Assembly: GCA_026388915.1 (NCBI GenBank)
Contig: JAPLIW010000582.1
Coordinates: 1-15,084 of the forward strand
Reading direction: 5' to 3'
Source: Deltaproteobacteria bacterium
GTDB taxonomy: Bacteria; Desulfobacterota; SM23-61
DNA length: 15,084 nucleotides
Of the stretch, positions 6,457 through 13,352 are shown piece by piece (position 1 is the stretch's first letter; every line of letters begins with the position of its first letter). The notes below the pieces were generated by a model, which made no database searches, was not told where the DNA came from, and saw only the letters and a list, made by a program, of their open reading frames with translations. The translations under genes and the position numbers were made by a program.

Positions 6457-6873
6457 ATGAAGAAACTTCTGGTAATGTTGATCGCCCTGATCTTCGCTCT
6501 CTCCCTGACCGGACTGGCCTTCGCTCAGGCCAAGGCTGAAAAGCCGGCCAAGCCGGCAGAACCCGCTAAACCCGCGGAACCGGCTAAGCCCGCCGAGGTG
6601 GCGAAACCCGCCGCTGAGCCGGCCAAACCGGCTGAGGTCAAGAAGGAAGCTCCCCCCAAACCCGTGGTGTACCGCTTGGGCGGACAGGTGACCGCGGTGG
6701 ATGCGGCCGGGAAAAAAGTCACCATTGCTCAAAATGCGGTAAAAAAGCAGAAGAAGGTTACCCTGGGGGTCAGCAAGAAGGCGGCTCAGGACCTGGCGGG
6801 GATCAATGTGGGCGATGTGGTCAACGTCATGGTGAGCGGCAAGACCATCACCTCGATCAAAAAAATCTATTAA
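6457..6873 (+). CDS. Exported Ala/Lys/Pro/Glu-rich protein, unknown function
   Basis: This 138-residue protein has three parts. A Sec signal peptide (about residues 1-23) has a basic start, a hydrophobic core and a likely cleavage site after AFA. A low-complexity spacer (about 25-70) is built from AKPAEP-type pentad-like repeats and resembles the Pro-rich linkers of periplasm-spanning proteins. A small C-terminal domain (about 71-138) looks all-beta: GGQVTAVDAAGKKVTI, then VTLGVS, then GDVVNVMVSGKTITSI. This pattern resembles small DUF5666-like barrel domains, but the match is not certain. No lipobox or transmembrane anchor is seen, so it is probably soluble and periplasmic. A near-perfect ribosome site (AAGGAGGT), two promoter candidates and a strong terminator suggest a well-expressed single gene. 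No enzymatic motif is visible. Confidence 0.85.
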   Translation: MKKLLVMLIALIFALSLTGLAFAQAKAEKPAKPAEPAKPAEPAKPAEVAKPAAEPAKPAEVKKEAPPKPVVYRLGGQVTAVDAAGKKVTIAQNAVKKQKKVTLGVSKKAAQDLAGINVGDVVNVMVSGKTITSIKKIY

Positions 6874-6906
6874 AGGAATTGACGGCCCAAGCTTAGGAAT
6901 CTTCCG

Positions 6907-7638
6907 TCATTTCCGACGGCCTGCGGAGAAGGCGTCCTCTTGGGATGCCTTCTCTTTTTTGTTTTTATTCCGGTTGCCCGGAAGGAAATCCCATACCGGC
7001 CATCCCCTGCTCCTGGCCAGGCGTCTGAGCTTCGGGTCCGGATTCACGACCCGCGGGTTTCTTACCCTTTCCAGGAGGGGAAGATCGGTGATGCTGTCCG
7101 TGTAGAAGGTGCTCCGGCTGAGATCCGCCCCCAGTTCCCGGGCGAGTTTTTCCGCCCAGAATACCTTGCCCTGGCGGAAGCAGAGGGGTTTAATATAGTT
7201 GCCCGTGAAGGTCCCCTGCCGGAGCTCCAATTGGGTGGCCAATATGTGCGGCACGCCCAGGTAACGGGCCAGGGGGTCCACGGCATAGGTCGTGGCATTG
7301 GAAATGATGGCCACTCTCTCCCCCTGCTCCAGGTGTTGATGAACAAAATCATGAGCTTCGGGATAAATCAGGGGCCGGACCACATCATTGAACCACTCCT
7401 GGCAGAACTGAATCAGTTCTTCCTCGCGGACCCCCACGAGGGGGCGCAGGGAATCCCGGTAAGCCACTTCCATGTTCAGGAGATCATAGCGGTAGCGAAG
7501 GTAATCGACCATGGATTTGACCACCTTCCAGCGGGTGGTCTTCCCCCGACGCAGGGAATAGCGCATAAAGGAGACCCCGGAGTTTCCGGAGATCAGAGTC
7601 TTGTCCATGTCGAAGAAACAAACGTGATCTGTGGTCAT
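6907..7638 (-). CDS. HAD superfamily IB hydrolase (SerB-like phosphatase)
   Basis: This 243-residue HAD phosphatase shows all four motifs: FFDMDKTL (nucleophile Asp10, acid/base Asp12), IISNAT (Ser113), Lys158 in RQGKVFW, and YTDSITDLPLL (Asp181, Asp185). The following VNPDPKLRRLARSRGWPVWDF is typical of the HAD-IB group. The family dephosphorylates small molecules such as phosphoserine or phospholipid precursors; the substrate here is unknown. An ATG at 7689 is in frame, but it lies almost on top of a TATAAT box and would add residues before the conserved start, so 7638 is preferred although no good ribosome site precedes it. The extreme C-terminus (after WDF) is Lys/Asn-rich and coded by the antisense of the neighbouring gene's terminator, so it is probably non-functional tail. 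Confidence 0.85.
   Translation of the reverse strand: MTTDHVCFFDMDKTLISGNSGVSFMRYSLRRGKTTRWKVVKSMVDYLRYRYDLLNMEVAYRDSLRPLVGVREEELIQFCQEWFNDVVRPLIYPEAHDFVHQHLEQGERVAIISNATTYAVDPLARYLGVPHILATQLELRQGTFTGNYIKPLCFRQGKVFWAEKLARELGADLSRSTFYTDSITDLPLLERVRNPRVVNPDPKLRRLARSRGWPVWDFLPGNRNKNKKEKASQEDAFSAGRRK
6926..6966 (+). terminator. Intrinsic terminator of the AKP-rich protein gene
   Basis: An 11-bp stem (GAGAAGGCGTC at 6926-6936 pairing with 6944-6954, one G-U pair) closes a 7-nt loop and is followed by six T, one G and five T. This is the clearest intrinsic terminator in the window. It lies inside the 3' end of the opposing HAD-family gene, whose last codons are its reverse complement. Confidence 0.9.
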
Positions 7639-7692
7639 AGGAGGAGAAATCAGATGGCCGGGGATTCCCCCGGCTTGCAGAGGTCGCATATC

Positions 7693-7720
7693 ATTATATT
7701 TTAAACTTGCGCTTTATAAA
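7693..7720 (-). promoter_or_regulatory. Candidate promoter for the HAD hydrolase
   Basis: On the minus strand a perfect TATAAT (plus 7693-7698) is preceded after 16 nt by TTTATA (7715-7720), a 4/6 match to the -35 consensus. It lies in a strongly AT-rich block (about 7690-7755) shared with the divergent rpmH operon. Transcription would start near 7686, downstream of the ATG at 7689, and this supports the inner start at 7638. Confidence 0.5.
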
Positions 7721-7845
7721 TGCAAAGAATATAATTTATTATTTTAATATATCTTTTGCCTCACCCTTTACGCAGGAAAGCGGGGATGAGACCCTCCACG
7801 GGCGGAATTCTAAGGTTATAAAAACTATTTAACAGGAGTGCATGG

Positions 7846-7995
7846 GTGAAGAGAACGTATCAACCTAGCAATATTCGACGCAAAAGAACCCACGGGTTCA
7901 GGAAGCGGATGTCTACCAAGGGCGGGCGACTGGTCCTGAAGCGGAGGAGAGCGAAGGGCAGGAAAAGGCTGATCGTCGAGGCAAAGGAATCCTGA
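7846..7995 (+). CDS. rpmH: 50S ribosomal protein L34
   Basis: This 49-residue, very basic protein has the invariant L34 layout: KRTYQPSN at the start, then RRKRTHGFRKRM, STKGGR and a C-terminal RRAKGRKRL. The start is GTG at 7846 with AGGAG 7 nt upstream. A nearby ATG at 7842 is in another frame and stops after eight codons. It is the first gene of the rpmH-rnpA-yidD-yidC-jag-mnmE block, an arrangement conserved in most bacteria and often near the replication origin, though dnaA is not adjacent here. A TATAAA at 7817-7822 could be its -10 box, but no good -35 is seen. Confidence 0.97.
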   Translation: MKRTYQPSNIRRKRTHGFRKRMSTKGGRLVLKRRRAKGRKRLIVEAKES

Positions 7996-8030
7996 GAGCC
8001 GATTCTCCTTAGAAATCGGAGCCCTGGAAA

Positions 8031-8369
8031 ATGGTCCAGCTTACCTTCCGAAAAGAGGAGAGGATTCGCAAGCGGGCCGACTTCCAGCGTATTTTCAGGG
8101 TAGGAGCTAAAATCCAGACTCCCCATTTTCGAGTTTCCATCTGCCCCAACGGTCTGTCCCATTCCAGGTTGGGGGTCACGGTGGGGAGAAAAATCGGTTC
8201 GGCGGTCCAGCGAAACCGCATCAAGCGTCGGGTCCGGGAGTTTTTTCGCCTGAACAAAGATTCGCTGCCGGGATCTTCGGACCTGGTGGTCACGGCCCGG
8301 GAAGGGGCGGTCAATCTGAACTTTTGGCAAGTATCTGAGGAATTGAAAGGATTGTTTCGGGGGCGTTAG
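8031..8369 (+). CDS. rnpA: Ribonuclease P protein component
   Basis: This 112-residue basic protein carries the RNase P protein signature RNRIKRRVREFFR (residues 61-73) and the N-terminal KRADFQRIF helix. It binds the catalytic RNA M1 and helps recognise the 5' leader of pre-tRNA. The ATG at 8031 lies 35 nt after rpmH, with GGAG about 9 nt upstream. The gene follows rpmH and precedes yidD as usual, and length and domain extent are normal. Confidence 0.96.
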   Translation: MVQLTFRKEERIRKRADFQRIFRVGAKIQTPHFRVSICPNGLSHSRLGVTVGRKIGSAVQRNRIKRRVREFFRLNKDSLPGSSDLVVTAREGAVNLNFWQVSEELKGLFRGR

Positions 8370-8384
8370 CCCTCTTACACCGGG

Positions 8385-8624
8385 ATGTTGACCAAGATCA
8401 TTCTGGGTCTCATTCGATTTTATCGATATTTTCTCTCCCCGCTGACCTTCCCCTCTTGTCGCTTTGCGCCCTCTTGCTCCGCCTATGCCCTGGAAGCTGT
8501 GGAGCGGTTTGGTCCGGCCAAGGGGCTGCTCCTGGCAGCTTGGAGAATCCTGAGGTGCCACCCCTTTCATCCCGGCGGCTACGATCCGGTGGTGAAAAAC
8601 CACGATCGGTCGGCCCGGAGTTAA
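8385..8624 (+). CDS. yidD: Membrane protein insertion efficiency factor YidD
   Basis: This 79-residue protein shows the YidD signature: a short amphipathic/hydrophobic N-terminus (IILGLIRFYRYFLSPL), then CRFAPSCSAYALEAV, GPAKGLLLAAWRILRCHPFH and GGYDPV. It is a cytosolic, membrane-associated factor that helps insertion of inner membrane proteins together with YidC. It lies 15 nt after rnpA and 17 nt before yidC. The ribosome site before the ATG at 8385 is weak, so translation may depend on coupling with rnpA. Confidence 0.95.
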   Translation: MLTKIILGLIRFYRYFLSPLTFPSCRFAPSCSAYALEAVERFGPAKGLLLAAWRILRCHPFHPGGYDPVVKNHDRSARS

Positions 8625-8641
8625 GCCCACGGAGGTAACAT

Positions 8642-10309
8642 ATGCAGATTCGGGCCCTTTTGGCAGTCATTATTTCCCTGATCATCCTATTGATTTACCA
8701 GTCCTATTTCGCACCCTCTCCCCCGGCTCCGGAAAAGCCGGCTGCGGAAAAAGCCCAGACCGCTCCGCCGGCCAAAGAGGAGCCGGTCAAGGCCGTCTCC
8801 CCTGGAGAGAAGATCCCCGGGGCCCCACCCGTTCCGGCGGCCCGACCGGCTCCGGCCATCAAGGCCGAGGCCGGAAAAGACATCACCGTTGACACCCCCT
8901 TCTACACGGCCGTCTTCAACACCCGGGGGGCCCGCCTGAAAGATTTCCGGGTTAAGAAGTACCTGGATAAGATCGGCGACGGGGCCAAGCCGATCAACCT
9001 GGCCACGGAGAACCTGGGAACCGAATATCCCTTCGGAATAGATGTCACCCATGCCAATTTTCCTTTTTCGCCCGACCTCCTCTTCCGGGTGAATGCCGAA
9101 ACTCTCGAACTGGGACCGGATCGAAAAGAAGGGGAACTGGTTTTCACCTGGGCGTCCCCTGAGGGCCTGAAGCTGACCCAGCAGATGGTCTTCCATGCCG
9201 AGAGCTACCGGATCGACATCAGCCTTCAGATGGTCAACCTCTCTTCCCAGGTGGTCGAAGGAAGGCCGACCCTGCTTTGGGCGGGGAAACTCCCTCCCCC
9301 ATCGAGCGGAGGCGGGATGGCCTGCATTCCCGGATCCGGCGGAAGTTCAAGCGCGGCCACTCCTCCCTTTACGGCGCTGGTCAAAAAGGAATTCAAGGAA
9401 ATCGAGCTGGGCGACCTGAAGGGGGGAGAAAAGCGTTTCACTGAAAATGTCCAGTGGGGAGGATTCCAGGACCAGTACTTCCTGGCCGCCTTCATCCCCC
9501 AGAAATCGGAAGGCACCGAGCTCATATTGAAAAAGGTCTCCGATACGGCGGTCGAGATGCGCATGGCCGGCCCCAAGGCATCCCTTTCTCCGGGAACGCA
9601 ATTCTCCCAGTCCTACCTCATGTTCCTGGGCCCCAAGGACCTGGACACCCTCAAGGCTTTCGGCTCCGACCTGGATAAGGCCCTGGACTTCGGCTGGTTC
9701 GACATCGTGGCCAAGCCCATGCTCTGGGCCATGAAATTCTCCTACCAGTACGTGGGGAACTACGGCCTGGCCATCATCATCCTTACCATCCTCATCAAAA
9801 TCATCTTCTGGTACCCGACTCATCTCAGCATGAGGTCCATGTCGGAGATGAAAAAGCTCCAGCCCGAGATGGCCAAGCTCCGGGAGAAATACAAGGACGA
9901 CAAGGAAAAAATGAACAAGGAGCTCATGGAGCTCTACCGACGCTACAAGGTGAATCCCATGAGCGGCTGTCTGCCCATGGCCATCCAGATTCCGGTCTTC
10001 TTCGCCCTCTATAAAGTTCTCCTCTATTCCATCGACCTGCGACATGCGCCCTTCTACTGGTGGATCAAGGACCTTGCCGCCGCGGATCCCTATTACATTT
10101 CTCCCATCCTGATGGGGGGCTCCATGTTCATCCAGCAATGGATGACCCCGACCACGGGAGACCCCACCCAGGCCAAGATGATGCTGATCATGCCCGTCGT
10201 CTTCACTTTCATGTTTTTATCCTTTCCCACGGGTCTGGTTATTTACTGGTTCTTCAGCAACCTGCTCTCCATCGGGCAACAGCTCTACATGAACCGGAAA
10301 ACCAAATAG
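8642..10309 (+). CDS. yidC: Membrane protein insertase YidC
   Basis: This 555-residue insertase has the Gram-negative six-TM layout. TM1 spans about residues 4-23. A Pro/Ala/Lys-rich linker covers about 24-78, the large periplasmic beta domain about 79-345, and the conserved core begins near 365. The core includes AIIILTILIKIIFWYPTH (TM2), the cytosolic hairpin rich in Lys/Glu (about 400-436), SGCLPMAIQIPVFFALY (TM3), PILMGGSMFIQQWM and the final FPTGLVIYWFFSN segment. The single positive charge in the hydrophilic groove (Arg366 in E. coli) corresponds to Lys386 here. A low-complexity insert, GSGGSSSAATPP (about 231-242), interrupts the periplasmic domain. The C-terminal tail is very short. 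The ribosome site GGAGG lies 6 nt from the ATG. Confidence 0.97.
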   Translation: MQIRALLAVIISLIILLIYQSYFAPSPPAPEKPAAEKAQTAPPAKEEPVKAVSPGEKIPGAPPVPAARPAPAIKAEAGKDITVDTPFYTAVFNTRGARLKDFRVKKYLDKIGDGAKPINLATENLGTEYPFGIDVTHANFPFSPDLLFRVNAETLELGPDRKEGELVFTWASPEGLKLTQQMVFHAESYRIDISLQMVNLSSQVVEGRPTLLWAGKLPPPSSGGGMACIPGSGGSSSAATPPFTALVKKEFKEIELGDLKGGEKRFTENVQWGGFQDQYFLAAFIPQKSEGTELILKKVSDTAVEMRMAGPKASLSPGTQFSQSYLMFLGPKDLDTLKAFGSDLDKALDFGWFDIVAKPMLWAMKFSYQYVGNYGLAIIILTILIKIIFWYPTHLSMRSMSEMKKLQPEMAKLREKYKDDKEKMNKELMELYRRYKVNPMSGCLPMAIQIPVFFALYKVLLYSIDLRHAPFYWWIKDLAAADPYYISPILMGGSMFIQQWMTPTTGDPTQAKMMLIMPVVFTFMFLSFPTGLVIYWFFSNLLSIGQQLYMNRKTK

Positions 10310-10323
10310 ATGCGAGGCAACCC

Positions 10324-11004
10324 ATGAAGCCTGTCGAAACCGAGGGAAAAACCACAGAGGAAGCGATCCATAAAGCTTGTGAAGAGTTGGCCGTATCCCG
10401 GGAGGATTTGGAGGTGGAGGTCCTTTCCAGCGGTTCCAGCGGGTTCCTGGGGCTGGGGGCCAAGAATGCCAGGATTCGCGCCACGGTGAAGGAGATTTCC
10501 GCCCCTCGTACCCCAGAAGCCCGTCCTTCTGCCGCCCTCTCTGACAACCAGGCAGCCGAGACCGCCAAAAAAACCCTGCAGGATATTCTTCGTCTCCTGG
10601 AAGTGGAAGCGACCGTCGAACTGAAGGAGGATTCCGAGCGAATTCTCCTGAACATCCAGGGGGACGGCAGCGGGCTCCTGATCGGGCGCAAGGGGCAAAC
10701 CCTGGATGCCATGGAGTATCTGATCAACAAGATCGTCCACAAAGATGCGGAAGACAAAAAAAGGATCGTTGTGGACACCGAGAACTATCGCTTCCGCAGG
10801 GAAGATTCCCTGGTGAAACTGGCCCAACGCCTGGGAGAAAAAGCCAAAAGCCTGGGCCGCCCGGTCACCATCAGCCCCATGAGCGCCCACGACCGGCGAA
10901 TCATCCATCTGGCCCTGGAGGACGACAAAGCCCTGCGGACCTGGTCCACGGGAACGGGACTTTACCGGAAAGTGATCATCAGCCCCGAAAAGAAGCCTTC
11001 ATGA
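10324..11004 (+). CDS. jag: RNA-binding protein Jag (KhpB/EloR-like)
   Basis: This 226-residue protein has the three Jag parts: an N-terminal Jag-N domain (about 1-55, ending in GFLGLGAKNARI), a KH domain with GRKG loop (Gly121-Gly124 in LLIGRKGQTLDA), and a C-terminal R3H domain with the RRIIH core (Arg191, His195). A flexible Pro/Ala linker joins the first two. Family members bind RNA and, in Gram-positives, affect cell elongation; in this operon the link is to YidC and envelope biogenesis. The frame is open upstream inside yidC, but the ATG at 10324, 14 nt after the yidC stop and with GAGG 6 nt before it, starts exactly at the Jag-N domain. The stop overlaps the mnmE start by ATGA. Confidence 0.95.
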   Translation: MKPVETEGKTTEEAIHKACEELAVSREDLEVEVLSSGSSGFLGLGAKNARIRATVKEISAPRTPEARPSAALSDNQAAETAKKTLQDILRLLEVEATVELKEDSERILLNIQGDGSGLLIGRKGQTLDAMEYLINKIVHKDAEDKKRIVVDTENYRFRREDSLVKLAQRLGEKAKSLGRPVTISPMSAHDRRIIHLALEDDKALRTWSTGTGLYRKVIISPEKKPS

Positions 11005-12380
11005 ACCCAGGGGACACGATTGCGGCGATCTCCACCCCCCTGGGGGTCGGGGGGATCGGCATCGTGCGCCTCAGCGGCCCGCAAGCCCGTGAGATCCTCG
11101 GAAAGGTCTTCCGACGGCGCCGGGGCAAGGGCCCCCTCCTTTCCCACCGTTTCTATCTCGGCGAAATCATCCGCCCCCGGGACCCCGCGGTGATCGATGA
11201 GGTGCTGGCGTCCTTCATGGAGAAGCCGCACACTTACACCCGGGAAGACGTGGCCGAGATCCAGGCCCACAGCGGGGTTCTGGTTCTCCGGGAAATCCTC
11301 GACGCCGTTCTGCAGTCCGGCGCCCGCCTGGCTGAGCCCGGGGAGTTCACCAAGCGGGCTTTCCTGAACGGGCGGATCGACCTCACCCAGGCCGAGGCGG
11401 TCATCGATCTCATCCAGTCCAAGACCCGTCGGTCCCTGGAAATGGCCAACCTCCAGCGCGAGGGTCGTCTGGGGATGGAGATCCGTCGGATCCGGGAGGA
11501 CCTTCTCAACCTCATGGCCCTGCTCGAAGCGGGCATCGACTTCCCCGAAGACGAAGTCCCCGAGCTCTCCGGGGATGAAGTCAATCGCCGTTTGCAGAAC
11601 GCCCGCGAAAAACTGGATACCCTCTTGCGAACCTATGACCAGGGGAAAATTTACCGCGAGGGGATTTCGGCGGTGATCATCGGCCGGCCCAATGTGGGAA
11701 AATCAAGCCTGCTGAACGCTCTTCTGCGCGAGGACCGGGCCATTGTAACCCCCATCCCGGGTACCACCCGTGACGTCATCGAAGAGGTGGTAAACGTCCG
11801 GGGGATTCCGCTGAAGATCATGGACACGGCCGGTCTTCGCCATACCCACGATCAGGTGGAGGTAGAAGGGGTGCGGCGCACCCGGGACCGTATGGCCCTG
11901 GCGGACCTGGTCATCTGGGTCGTGGACGGTTCAGAGCCGATCACCGCTCAAGATTTGGATATCCTCCCGGAGGTTCAGCCGAGGAGGGTGGTGGTGGCGA
12001 TGAACAAGAACGATCTGCCCCGACGTCTGAACCCCCGCGACCTGGGAGAGCATCTCCCCGGGGCGCCCTTGATTCCCGTATCTGCTCTCGACCATTCCGG
12101 GATTGATCGTCTGGAGGAGGCCATCCGGGACCTCGTCCTGGACGGCCGCCAGGACTCCTCCGCCGAAATCCTCCTTTCCAATCTTCGGCACAAGCAGGCC
12201 CTGGAGAGGGCGAGGGAGGGATTGGAGCAAGCCCTGGAAGCTTCGCGGGCCAACCTCTCCGTGGAGTTCATCTCCGTCGACCTGGGGAGAGCTTTGCAGG
12301 CCCTGGGGGAAATCGTCGGAGAAACCACTTCCGAAGACATTCTGGAGCGCATCTTCAGTCAGTTCTGCATCGGGAAATAG
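11001..12380 (+). CDS. mnmE: tRNA modification GTPase MnmE
   Basis: This 459-residue protein has the full MnmE layout. The N-terminal TrmE domain (about 1-120) begins DTIAAISTPLGVGGIGIVR and is followed by a helical domain. The inserted G domain carries GRPNVGKS (228-235), PGTTRD (253-258), DTAG (275-278) and NKND (335-338). The C-terminus ends in the invariant CIGK with Cys456. With MnmG it installs the carboxymethylaminomethyl group on U34 of certain tRNAs. It is coupled to jag by a 4-nt overlap. mnmG is not next to it; a repeat-filled spacer and a DUF1285 gene follow. Length and motifs are complete. Confidence 0.98.
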   Translation: MNPGDTIAAISTPLGVGGIGIVRLSGPQAREILGKVFRRRRGKGPLLSHRFYLGEIIRPRDPAVIDEVLASFMEKPHTYTREDVAEIQAHSGVLVLREILDAVLQSGARLAEPGEFTKRAFLNGRIDLTQAEAVIDLIQSKTRRSLEMANLQREGRLGMEIRRIREDLLNLMALLEAGIDFPEDEVPELSGDEVNRRLQNAREKLDTLLRTYDQGKIYREGISAVIIGRPNVGKSSLLNALLREDRAIVTPIPGTTRDVIEEVVNVRGIPLKIMDTAGLRHTHDQVEVEGVRRTRDRMALADLVIWVVDGSEPITAQDLDILPEVQPRRVVVAMNKNDLPRRLNPRDLGEHLPGAPLIPVSALDHSGIDRLEEAIRDLVLDGRQDSSAEILLSNLRHKQALERAREGLEQALEASRANLSVEFISVDLGRALQALGEIVGETTSEDILERIFSQFCIGK

Positions 12381-12392
12381 AAAAGCATAATT

Positions 12393-12411
12393 GGACACAG
12401 ATGAACACAGA
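12393..12411. repeat. Decamer-family repeat after mnmE
   Basis: GGACACAGATGAACACAGA begins 12 nt after the mnmE stop and repeats the left arm of the element at 190-283 with one difference (A for G). No perfect inverted partner lies close by; a diverged copy in the same orientation starts near 12513 (GGACGCGGCTGAACGCAGAT). Confidence 0.75.
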
Positions 12412-12417
12412 AAAGAA

Positions 12418-12508
12418 AGTGCCTAAAGTTCGGAGTGCCTTGTGCCTAGAGTTAAAATCAGGATTTTATCGCCTTTGACTCCGAACTCCGAACTCAAAAC
12501 TCCGAACT
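12418..12508. repeat. Heptamer repeats with nested inverted repeats
   Basis: The second half (12481-12508) is four in-phase 7-nt units of CCGAACT, one of them degraded to CAAAACT. The first half (about 12424-12451) is a degenerate 7-nt series such as CGGAGTG and CCTTGTG. AGTTCGGAGT at 12427-12436 is the exact reverse complement of 12478-12487, and inside that lies TAAAATC (12453-12459) facing GATTTTA (12462-12468), so the region can fold as a two-part hairpin. Confidence 0.75.
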
Positions 12509-12541
12509 CTTTTGGACGCGGCTGAACGCAGATAAACACAA

Positions 12542-12556
12542 CGCGGCATAGCCGCG
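12542..12556. repeat. Short GC hairpin CGCGGC-ATA-GCCGCG
   Basis: A perfect 6-bp stem with a 3-nt loop lies in the mnmE-DUF1285 spacer. No T-run follows, so it is not a canonical terminator. It directly follows a diverged decamer repeat. Confidence 0.5.
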
Positions 12557-12570
12557 ACCAAAAGCAATCA

Positions 12571-12617
12571 CCCCCGCCCTTCCCTCCCCCCTCGAGGGGG
12601 AGGGTTAGGGTGGGGGG
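12571..12617. repeat. C/G-rich imperfect palindrome
   Basis: C-tracts separated by single bases on the left arm (CCCCCGCCC and CCCTCCCCCC) mirror G-tracts on the right arm (GGGGGAGGG and GGGTGGGGGG) around the centre CTCGAG. The fold would be about 20 bp long with minor bulges. The G-run side has at least four runs of three or more G, so it also has G-quadruplex potential on the plus strand. Confidence 0.8.
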
Positions 12618-12682
12618 CAAGATTATTGGAACTTTTCGGGGTGTAAAGCGATTCTTTCTCGTGGCATTTATATTTCTGTTCG

Positions 12683-12709
12683 ATCTGCGTAATCGGCGTA
12701 ATCTGCGGA
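12683..12709. repeat. Nonamer tandem repeat upstream of the DUF1285 gene
   Basis: Three in-phase 9-nt units, ATCTGCGTA, ATCGGCGTA and ATCTGCGGA, end about 37 nt before the DUF1285 start. The unit resembles the 10-bp family with one base removed. Together with 12393-12617 it fills almost the whole 366-nt spacer with repeats; no other gene is seen there. Confidence 0.7.
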
Positions 12710-12746
12710 TAAACAGTTTCAGTTTTTTATAAATTCTCAAGCAACA

Positions 12747-13223
12747 ATGAAAACGCCGCCGATAAAAATCGATAAGGAAGGGCGCTGGTTCTATCAAGGC
12801 GAGGAGATCACCCACCGCAAGACGTATCTTCTTTACTGCCGCAGCCTGACTCGGGACGAATCGGGCGGGATCATCCTCCGGATTGGCCGGGAGGAATGCC
12901 CGGTTGAGGCGGAGGACGCCCCCTTCGTGGTAATGACCATCGAATTCGTCTCCGGCGGGCCGGAAGAAGAGTCCATCTGGATCACCCTGAACGACGAGAC
13001 CCGGGAAAAACTCATCCCCGAAACCCTCCGCATCGCACCCGACCACATTCCCTACTGCCAGGTCCGCAACGGCCTGTTCGAAGCACGCTTCTCCCGCAAC
13101 GCCTACCAGCTCCTGGTCCCCCACATCCGCCAGGATGAGAAGGAAAACCGCTTCTTCCTCCCCTTGAACGGGAAAAAATATCCCCTCCAGAATGCGGAAT
13201 GCGGAATGCGGAATGCGGAATAA
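12747..13223 (+). CDS. DUF1285 family protein
   Basis: This 158-residue cytosolic protein matches the DUF1285 pattern: IDKEGRWFYQGEEI near the N-terminus, a polar strand region, and VEAEDAPFVV (about residues 52-61), which corresponds to the conserved VEDAPF segment of the family. No biochemical role is established. No signal peptide, membrane segment or catalytic motif is apparent. The ATG at 12747 lacks a clear ribosome site, though it fits the family N-terminus and the frame is closed shortly before. The final residues, from about Gln148 onward, are coded by a perfect GAATGCG heptamer array, so the natural C-terminus has probably been replaced or extended by repeat expansion. It is downstream of mnmE but 366 nt away, so it probably has its own promoter. 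Confidence 0.8.
   Translation: MKTPPIKIDKEGRWFYQGEEITHRKTYLLYCRSLTRDESGGIILRIGREECPVEAEDAPFVVMTIEFVSGGPEEESIWITLNDETREKLIPETLRIAPDHIPYCQVRNGLFEARFSRNAYQLLVPHIRQDEKENRFFLPLNGKKYPLQNAECGMRNAE
13190..13217. repeat. Perfect GAATGCG heptamer array inside the 3' end of the DUF1285 gene
   Basis: Four exact copies of GAATGCG are followed by GAATAAA, which supplies the stop codon. Because 7 is not a multiple of 3, the array is read through all three frames, giving the tail NAECGMRNAE. Each added or lost unit would shift the frame of the C-terminus. Confidence 0.95.
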
Positions 13224-13317
13224 ATTCTTCCTTCCCACCCCGGAAATCGGTAACTCGCCATGGGAATGCCTTGGGATACCCGATGAAAGGCTTCAGTTCC
13301 GGGTTTCACGTTCTTGT

Positions 13318-13352
13318 TTTTAACTGGCAACTTGGAACCGGCAACCGGCGAC
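13318..13352. repeat. Heptamer array abutting the MFS transporter stop codon
   Basis: On the minus strand five in-phase 7-nt units of the type GTTGCCA (GTCGCCG, GTTGCCG and GTTAAAA among them) follow the stop codon directly; the last base of the stop is the first base of the first unit. The spacer to the convergent DUF1285 gene is only about 130 nt and shows no clear intrinsic terminator. Confidence 0.8.

Noticed and set aside
7690..7845. Possible replication origin in the AT-rich spacer upstream of rpmH
   Set aside because: rpmH is often near oriC and the block is AT-rich, but I see no DnaA boxes (TTATCCACA-like) and no dnaA gene next to it.
9347..10138. Minus-strand open frame opposite yidC
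   Set aside because: Shadow of a conserved gene; His/Gly/Leu-rich composition and no family resemblance.
10060..10323. N-terminal extension of jag into yidC
   Set aside because: The extended part is yidC read in another frame; the Jag-N domain begins at the ATG at 10324, which has its own ribosome site.
12571..12617. C/G palindrome as an intrinsic terminator for mnmE
   Set aside because: It is about 190 nt past the stop and is not followed by a T-run on the plus strand; it is better described as a dispersed palindromic repeat.
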